Assembly: GCA_049652745.1 (NCBI GenBank)
Contig: JBASEY010000052.1
Span: forward strand, 1 to 64,000
From: JBASEY01 sp049652745
GTDB lineage: Bacteria; CSSED10-310
Direction: 5' to 3'
Length of the DNA: 64,000 nucleotides
Shown here: one piece after another, positions 16,970 through 24,300 of the stretch
Position numbering within the stretch: position 1 is the first letter of the stretch
How the letters are laid out: each line of letters starts with the position of its first letter
Notes under the pieces: generated by a model
Databases searched by the model: none
What the model saw: the letters and a program-made list of their open reading frames with translations, nothing else
What the model was told of the DNA's origin: nothing
Made by a program: the position numbers and the translations under genes

Positions 16970-18382
16970 ATGATTAAAACCAAAGGGCTCTTTCTTGTTT
17001 TTCCGGTATCGATCTTACTTTTGGCGGCTTCTTTTTTTCTGTTGGTTCAGGATCGACCTCACTCATCATCTCAAACATTGGAAACCTTTCAATCCGCCAT
17101 TTTGATCACGATAGACACCTTGCGTGGCGACCATTTGGGCTTCATGGGAAATCCGTCCATCCGGTCCCCTGCTTTGGATCGCCTGTCGCAAAAATCCACT
17201 GTTTTCACTGAAAGTTACACCAATACGCCAATAACCCTGCCGGCTCATAGTGCTATGATGACATCCCGGTTTCCAAGGGATTTGGGCTTGGAGATGAACG
17301 ATCAACTTTTGCTTCCGAAAGATACGACTCTTACCGAAATATTGAAACGCAATGGCTTTATAACAGCGGCCTACCCACAAGCTATCCTGCAATTTCGTCG
17401 AGGGTTGGATAGAGGTTTCGATTTTTATGACGCCAAGGAAAATCGTATCACCCAGGAACAGAAACAAAAATTGTCTTGGTATCATCCCAACACCGATATC
17501 GATAGCCAAAATGCTGTTCCACGTGCGATCACTTGGTTGTCTGAACGCAATCAGCTTAAAGAACGGTATTATCTGTGGATGCACTTTTTTGAACCTCATA
17601 TTCCGTATAATCCACCAGAACCCTTCCGATATGTCGACCAAGACAGCGATAATATGATAATCGACAAGGCCATTGCCGATTTTTCCAAACACAACGCTCA
17701 AATGCGCTCGACCTTTACCGACCAGGATATACATATTGCCAGAACTGAATATCGGAATGAGATTTTCTGGGTGGATACCAAACTGGAAAGTTTGTTCCGT
17801 ACACTGATAACGATGAACCAACCCAAACCGTTTATCCTTGTTACAGCGGATCACGGCGAAGTTTTACATGATAGACAGCCTGGTTTTTTTCATGGTTTTA
17901 CATTGAGCCGTGAGGAGCTTCACACACCATTCCTTGTTTATTCAAATGAACAACAGAAGGGCATCGATTCATCGACACTGGTTCAAAGCGTCGATGTGGC
18001 ACCGACAATTCTGGCGGCTCTTGATATTCCTGGATTGCCTGAATTCAGAGGTGCGAATGTTATGAGCATCGGCTCCCAGGTCAACCGTCCGATGCCTTTA
18101 AGTATCGGCTCACCTCCTAAATATGTTGGCGCGATGAATATGCGTTACAAAGTCGTCATGGACACCAAACAAGAAACGTGGAAGTATTGGGATCGCGATA
18201 CTGATTATGCTGAGAAACGTCCAGTATCGATAACGAAAGCCGCTCCAGAAGAGGTAACAAATCTAAAAACGCTGGCAACCCACTATTTGGAAGATAACGC
18301 CAATCATAAGCCTGTCAATTACTGGGACGAATCCGACTCGGAATTTTTCCAGCTTTTGGAAAGTTTGGGTTATATTCAGTAG
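16970..18382 (+). CDS. Sulfatase-fold hydrolase with Thr at the nucleophile site
   Basis: A protein of 470 residues in the alkaline phosphatase/sulfatase superfamily, with an N-terminal membrane anchor or signal (about 5-27). AILITIDTLRGDHLGFMGN is the first metal site, TADHGEVLHD the second, and a later HGF histidine completes it. The nucleophile position, C/S-x-P-x-R in true sulfatases, reads TLPAH, so the formylglycine cysteine is missing. Threonine here is common in a large TLPSH branch of the family and suggests phosphodiester or phosphotransfer chemistry rather than classical sulfate release. It may act outside the membrane on a lipid or glycan head group. The AAGGA before ATG is adequate. 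The gene stands alone. Confidence 0.8.
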   Translation: MIKTKGLFLVFPVSILLLAASFFLLVQDRPHSSSQTLETFQSAILITIDTLRGDHLGFMGNPSIRSPALDRLSQKSTVFTESYTNTPITLPAHSAMMTSRFPRDLGLEMNDQLLLPKDTTLTEILKRNGFITAAYPQAILQFRRGLDRGFDFYDAKENRITQEQKQKLSWYHPNTDIDSQNAVPRAITWLSERNQLKERYYLWMHFFEPHIPYNPPEPFRYVDQDSDNMIIDKAIADFSKHNAQMRSTFTDQDIHIARTEYRNEIFWVDTKLESLFRTLITMNQPKPFILVTADHGEVLHDRQPGFFHGFTLSREELHTPFLVYSNEQQKGIDSSTLVQSVDVAPTILAALDIPGLPEFRGANVMSIGSQVNRPMPLSIGSPPKYVGAMNMRYKVVMDTKQETWKYWDRDTDYAEKRPVSITKAAPEEVTNLKTLATHYLEDNANHKPVNYWDESDSEFFQLLESLGYIQ

Positions 18383-18999
18383 AAAGTTTATATAATACCT
18401 TAGCTTTCGGGGCGCTATGTTTTCGTTTTAAATTATCAACTCAACTTCCGCACCCCTACTCTCCTCGTAATCTAATCTTGCCTATCCTGTAATCTTTGAA
18501 ATTGTGTTCAGACAGACAGCTTTGTGCACGGTTTATTAGCTCCGATAGAATCGAATTCGGAAATTTGTTGAGGGTGCGGATTTGACAGGTATTTTGCCTG
18601 TTCTTTTATTGTCTGAACACGATTACGGGATTAAAGGATTACTAGGATTGGTCTTTGCTTTCTCGGAATCTAATCCTGGCCAACTTTGAAATCGTGTTCA
18701 AACAGACACAATCGCTTCACCGTTTCATTAGCTTCGGTATCAGTTTATTATGAAGTTTATCGCCGGTGCGGATTAGATATGCATTTGGTACAGATGTCTG
18801 TCCCCTAATTCTTCACGGCATTGTAATTTCAAGGAATACATTGCAATGGGACTTATGGGACGTATGGGACAAAAAGATTAAGAATTTAACTTTATAATAA
18901 AATTAGAGTCCCATTTGTCCTATTCATCTGTTGCACAGCTTCCTAAAAGAGTTATTATAGGAAATTCAAGACCCAACAATAGAAAGGAGAGTTGATATT
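18383..18999. other. 617-base repeat-rich spacer
   Basis: No gene is seen. The centre is occupied by two degenerate direct repeat units and an inverted partial copy, described separately. Further right, 18797-18806 carries TGTCTGTCCC, a word common in dispersed REP-like elements, and then AT-rich sequence leads to the ribosome site of the next gene. Confidence 0.6.
18465..18786. repeat. Two degenerate direct repeats with an inverted core copy
   Basis: Unit A (about 18465-18594) and unit B (about 18663-18786) share, in the same order, TAATCTAATC, a TTTGAAAT-TGTGTTCA-ACAGAC core, a CACxGTTT-ATTAGCT block and GGTGCGGATT. Between them the core occurs inverted (GTCTGAACACGATT, 18611-18624). This is the pattern of a decayed, dispersed intergenic element; no transposase lies nearby. 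Confidence 0.6.
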
Positions 19000-19203
19000 G
19001 TGGCAAAAATGAGATGTGGAAAATGTGGTGGATCGGGTAAAGTCAACGATATAGCAGGTTCATATACCTGTCCGACATGCAACGGCAATGGCTTCATCAA
19101 TGTATATAAACCTTGTACAAAGTGTGGTGGATCGGGTGAAATCCCTGATATCGTTGGATCGATGACCTGCCCGAGATGCCGCGGAACCGGAAACGAACCA
19201 TAA
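19000..19203 (+). CDS. Small DnaJ-type zinc-finger protein
   Basis: A protein of 67 residues made of two near-identical units of about 32 residues. Each has two CxxCxGxG-type knuckles (CGKCGGSGKV with CPTCNGNGF; CTKCGGSGEI with CPRCRGTG). These are the cysteine-rich zinc-binding modules of DnaJ, here without a J domain. Eight cysteines can hold two zinc ions. It starts at GTG (19000) with AAGGAG at a good spacing. Free-standing modules of this kind are thought to aid protein folding or thiol chemistry; the partner is not identified. Confidence 0.75.
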   Translation: MAKMRCGKCGGSGKVNDIAGSYTCPTCNGNGFINVYKPCTKCGGSGEIPDIVGSMTCPRCRGTGNEP

Positions 19204-19269
19204 TTTGTTTCAAAGCTTCTTGGAATTGTTATACTAGGAAATAACACTTTAACTTTACTAGGAGGGTTA

Positions 19270-20907
19270 ATGATGACTAAAAAAGTGCTGGCAATCATCT
19301 TGATAGCGATTCCGACGATATATTTTAGTTCCTTCCGTTATCTCGCCGATGATGCCGTGATCTCTTACCGCTTTTGCCAGAACTTGCTGCTCGGACGAGG
19401 ATTGGTCTCCTATGAAAACGGACCACATGTGGAAGGGTATTCCAATCCGACGTTAGTTTTTTTGACTGCAAGTATCGCCAAACTGATCGGTGCCACCGAT
19501 ATGACTAATCTGCTCCGGATCGGCCTGTATCTGAATACTTTGGCTCTATTGCTTTGCGGCTGGCTTCTTCTCAAATGGGGAGAAAATGACTGGACGTGGA
19601 TCAGCGCTCCAGCCTTGATCATTTTTTTTCCAACGCATCTGTACCGGCAAACCGGATTGGAAACTTGCTTGTACACGATGTTCTTCACACTGTCGGTATA
19701 TGGATTCTCCGTCCAAAAATACCGTCTGGGTTTCGCAGCCTCATTGCTGACTGCACTCAGCCGACCTGAAGGAATAGGGATGGCGCTCTGGCTGACCGGA
19801 ATCTTTCTGTACCGTAATTGGCGCGGCGGCAGGTGGCGCCCAAATTTACGGATGGCTTTCTTGTTGTTGATCATTCCTTTCGGATTGTTTCTTCTCTGGC
19901 GCTACTGGTATTTTGGACAATGGGTTTCAATGACCTCGCTGGTCAAAACTAATCTGGCGGATCGGCATGTCTACCAGGGACGAGGATTGTACTATATATT
20001 TCGAGCTATCACGTCTGCTCCGATCCTGATCGGTATTTCGGCTTTGACGGCCGTGCGCTTCCTGCGCCAGAAAGAAAAAGCTGCCTATGAAATAACGGCA
20101 GTCGCTTTCCAGATTTTTTTCATCATCGCCGTCGGTGGTGATGAATGGTTTTTCGAGCGATATCGGTTTTTACTTCCGATTTTCCCCTTGCTCTTCCGTT
20201 CCCTGGCCGTTATCCCCGAAGCCCTGCCCCGATTTCAGAGTTGGGCTGTTAGTGCTTTGATCATTCTGGTCGGATTTTACCCTATGTGCCTAAAAAGCAT
20301 CGAGATACGTGCGGTCCCCTGGATTCACGAAGCCTATCACTTTATCATAGGGGTCGCGCCAGAAAATCGGCTCCGAGCACTACTTTATCCCGAACCCTGG
20401 CCGGACGAACTCCTGAGCCGGTATCTTCATGATCATGTTCCGCATGCTGGCCGAGGCTTGATTCTCACCTGCGGACAGGCTGGTTCCATGCCCCTGCACT
20501 GGCGGGGAATCTTTCACGATCGTGTTGGGTTGGTTTCACCGGAATACGGCCTGGTTCCAGGGAATAAACACCTCGAAGTTTTCCGTGCCAACCAGCCCGA
20601 TATCTACGCCGCTTTCGCTGAAATAGAATGTCATCCAAGGCCATTGACGGGCAAGGCTCTAAGCGATCTCCCCTCTCCCTCTGATCTGGATGAGATGGGC
20701 TACCAGCCGGTTCTGATTTATCAGAATCGCTTTCCTCCTTATGCCTGGGAGGGCCAAGTCGGATATCACTCCTGGTGCTGGGTCTTTTCCCTGTACACCA
20801 AGAACCCCGATCTGATCCAAATCGAAAACCCTGCCTACTATCGAGAAGTTCATTTCAACGGACGGATTATTACTGTTCCGGTCATTGAAAACGAACTCCC
20901 TGCTTAA
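19270..20907 (+). CDS. GT-C membrane glycosyltransferase, AftB-like
   Basis: A protein of 545 residues with about 9-11 membrane helices. The first periplasmic loop reads DDAVISYRFCQNLLLGRGLV and then VEGYSNPTLVF. This acidic pair plus the VEGYSN motif is the signature of the GT-C family that includes mycobacterial arabinofuranosyltransferase AftB and related polyprenyl-phosphate sugar transferases. It probably transfers a sugar from a lipid carrier on the outer face of the inner membrane. The C-terminal 150 residues form a soluble extracytoplasmic domain. GGAGGG precedes ATG-ATG. No linked carrier synthase is seen. Confidence 0.75.
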   Translation: MMTKKVLAIILIAIPTIYFSSFRYLADDAVISYRFCQNLLLGRGLVSYENGPHVEGYSNPTLVFLTASIAKLIGATDMTNLLRIGLYLNTLALLLCGWLLLKWGENDWTWISAPALIIFFPTHLYRQTGLETCLYTMFFTLSVYGFSVQKYRLGFAASLLTALSRPEGIGMALWLTGIFLYRNWRGGRWRPNLRMAFLLLIIPFGLFLLWRYWYFGQWVSMTSLVKTNLADRHVYQGRGLYYIFRAITSAPILIGISALTAVRFLRQKEKAAYEITAVAFQIFFIIAVGGDEWFFERYRFLLPIFPLLFRSLAVIPEALPRFQSWAVSALIILVGFYPMCLKSIEIRAVPWIHEAYHFIIGVAPENRLRALLYPEPWPDELLSRYLHDHVPHAGRGLILTCGQAGSMPLHWRGIFHDRVGLVSPEYGLVPGNKHLEVFRANQPDIYAAFAEIECHPRPLTGKALSDLPSPSDLDEMGYQPVLIYQNRFPPYAWEGQVGYHSWCWVFSLYTKNPDLIQIENPAYYREVHFNGRIITVPVIENELPA

Positions 20908-21330
20908 AATAAAGCCTTATTCATACAGGTTTAGCGCAGCGTCAAGATTGTCGAAAAAGACATTTTTGTCGAAAGCGACCTCGGTAAAAACATAAAAAAC
21001 ATTTTCGACAGCCATTTTTTAAGGAGAATTGAATTGAATTTCAGAACAAGACAGAAACGCGAAGATCGAACACTATCGGTAACTATCCCTTGTTTTCTTC
21101 AATATCTAAATATTGCCGGGCGCAGAGCTTCGACAATCAGTAACGTGTTGTTTGCAAACTCATTAGATGATAATTTTCTTAAGAGGCCAACAAGCATAGA
21201 AGAGGATATGAACAATTTGGAAAACATATGCACGTATTCGGATTTATTAGAACAAATACTCCATAATCTGTGTATTGTTAAAAGCTGCATGATAGTTTTG
21301 GTATTTTGACTAAAAACCAGGGGCGTTACC
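20908..21330. other. Spacer upstream of the macroglobulin gene
   Basis: 423 bases. The left part has TTGTCGAAA twice in direct order (20948-20956 and 20966-20974) and TTTTCGACA inverted at 21002-21010, which could form a hairpin or serve as a protein-binding site. The right part contains only the doubtful 91-codon frame listed next. Confidence 0.4.
21034..21309 (+). CDS. Doubtful 91-residue open frame
   Basis: TTG at 21034 lies 7 bases after AAGGAG (21021-21026). The predicted product is 91 residues, has no recognisable domain and ends in a short hydrophobic tail. The good ribosome site is the only support; composition does not stand out as coding. It ends 21 bases before the macroglobulin gene. 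Confidence 0.3.
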   Translation: MNFRTRQKREDRTLSVTIPCFLQYLNIAGRRASTISNVLFANSLDDNFLKRPTSIEEDMNNLENICTYSDLLEQILHNLCIVKSCMIVLVF

Positions 21331-24300
21331 ATGAATTCTAAAAAGCCAAGTTTTCATATCATCGGGATAACCATCATTATCGTTTTGGCATCGATGGGAT
21401 GGGTAAAGGCAAGGGAGACTGAAAGCATGAAATCATTTCACAGCACGGACAAAGCCTATATTTCGCTCTGGTCCGACGTTGACCGAAACGTTGACGAACA
21501 GAAATTTCGGGAAGCGGAATCGCTCACCGAAAAAATTCTTGAAAAGGCAATAAATGAGCAGAACCCGACAGAATGGACCAAAGCGCTCACCCGAATCGTT
21601 TTTTTCAAGCAAACGCTTCACGGTTATGAAGATTCAGTTCGGTTTCTGTTCGAGACGCCATGGCCTTCCGATCCGCTCGGACGAGCCCTGCTGAATCTGG
21701 TCGGCGCAACAGCCATAAAAAATTATTACAGCGCCTACAGGTGGGAAATCGTTAAACGAGAAATGATTACTACCGACAAACTCAGCGATATCCGCTCATT
21801 GACAGTGGACCAATTGTTCCAAAAGGCCGGCTTGCTCTATGCCGATGCCTGGAAAGAACGGGAGAAGCTGGGGGCTTTTCCAGTCAAAGACTTTCCGGAA
21901 TGTATCGATAGAGGAAATTATCCGGATGATCTTCGAAACACGCTTCGTGATTTTCTGGCGTACCAATGGACGGAATTTTTGAGCGATTCATCCATGTGGA
22001 CACCTAGAGACTCGGCGGAAACGTTTAAGCTGCCGTTCGATAATTGGATAAAAAATGACGGCAGTCAAAGCTTCGAAACGATCGACGACAACCTTCATCC
22101 ACTCGAACAGGCCATGCAGATTTTATCGGACCAGCGGGCATGGCATCGGTCGATGAACAACAAACAGAACCTTTTGGAAGCACAGTTGGAAAAACTCCGA
22201 GTTCTTCAGCGCCATTTCACGCAATCCCGTCAAAAAACAGCCATAGAAACCGCCTATAGGCAGCTTGCGGACGAATTCATCGATGTTCCCTGGTCAGCCT
22301 CCGCTATTTGGGAATTAGCCGAGTTTATCCGGAAAGACAATCGATTGAAAGAAGCCCACGATATCGCACAACAAGGCTGGAATACGCACCCAAAAAGCAT
22401 GGGCGGCAAGCTCTGCCGAAGCTTGATGTTGGAACTGGAAGCGCCGCGGTTTTCATTGGAAATCATGGCGACGGACGCGCCAAACAAGCGATCGATACAA
22501 ATCTCACATACCAATATGAAATCCTTATATTTCCGTGCTTATCGCATTGACTTCGAGCAAATCCTCGACAAAACCCTTAATCAAGGATTCAGCACATTGG
22601 GCCTGACATCACAAGAACAGACCAAAATCATCCGTGAACAAAAACCTGACTATGTCTGGTCGATCGATTTGGAAAACCCCGGCGACTTCAAGGATCACAA
22701 GACATATTCAACACCTCCTATCCCTGAAGACAGTCTGTATCTGATCGCCGCATCGTTCGATAAAAGCTTTTCTCAATCGAATAACAGGCTCGACTCCGTG
22801 TTGTTTCAACTCAGCTCGATCGTGATGATTACATCAGGCGATGAATCCCGGTTTGAAGCCTGGGTATTCGATGCACGCAACGGAAAACCCGAGCAGGGCG
22901 TGGAGGTTGCCCTTTACAAACGATCGTGGGATGAACAAAAATTCACCGTCAAAACCCGGACAAATGAGAATGGCTTGGCCGTATTCGAACATCCAGGCAA
23001 TTTCACGGCTCTGGCGGTCGCCCGAAAAGGCACCGATTTTGCCTATCAGCATACTCATATCAATAGTATTGCCCAATCCAGCTACAAAATCATGGATTAT
23101 ATCTATCTCGATAGGAGCGTTTACCGACCCGGCCAACAGGTCCATGTCAAATTGATTTCCTTCCAGGGAATAGACAGTGATTATAAGGTGATGCCTCACC
23201 GCTCCGTTGCGCTCAGATTTATGGATCCCAATGGCGAACAGATCGACAAAGTGACCCTCGAAACCAATGAGTTTGGATCCGCATCCACCTCTTTCACGAT
23301 ACCGGAAGGGCGGGTTTTAGGAGAATACCGAGTTCAATCGAACGGCGGCTCGGCGATATTGCGAGTAGAAGAATATAAACGCCCCACTTTTGAAGTGGCC
23401 GTTCACTCACCTGAAGCCGGCGCTGTGTTGAATTCGCCGGTAACCGTTACAGGTAAAGCCGATTATTATATGGGCATGCCGGTTTCAGAAGGCTATGTCT
23501 CCTGGCTGGTGGTACGTAAACCTCGATGGCCCGTCTGGTGGTACTGGTGGCAGCCACAGAAGAGTTATACTCTTGAAGTAGCCGCCGGCGAAACACAGCT
23601 CGATACCGACGGGAAATTCTCCATCACTTTTATCCCTGAAGCCGACCCGGATTTCGATGACAAAGACATAACCTGGTGCTACGAAATCACGGCCACCGTG
23701 ACGGATAGCGGCGGCGAGACCCGCATCGGCCAGGCAACCTTCAATCTCGGGTATTGTTCGGTTCAAGCCGATATTTCCAAGGCTTCCGCATTTTTTACGC
23801 CGGACATTCCATCGAAATTCACCGTAAGGCGAGCGGATTTAAATGGCAAACCCCTCACCGGTGAAGGCCGATACCGGATTGTACGGCTTGTACAACCGGA
23901 AAAAACCATCCCGGCATGTGATCTGCCTGTCCCCCAAAAAACTCTCCCCGAAAACCCCATCACCGGCGACGCTCTTCAACCAAGATGGACATCGGAACCG
24001 GGGATTTTTGAGCGAATGCGGGACTGGCCGGACGGAGAAACCATTCAACAGGGAAAGCTGAAACACGATGAAAACGGCGAAGCCGTTATCAGTCACAAGC
24101 TGCCGGCCGGCGCTTTTCGAGTGATTTACACCACCAGCGACAACAAAGGAATTGAGTTCGACGTTCGAGAGGAGTTCCTGATTGTCGATAAAGGCGTCAC
24201 GCTTCAAACACCTCTGTATTTGTTGGTACAAAGCCGCATCGTTACCGCTGGTGACACTCTGGAGCTGTACATTGGATCCGGTTATCAAAACAAGGTGATC

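Noticed and set aside
18465..18786. CRISPR array
   Set aside because: Only two long degenerate units plus an inverted copy; no short identical repeats with unique spacers.
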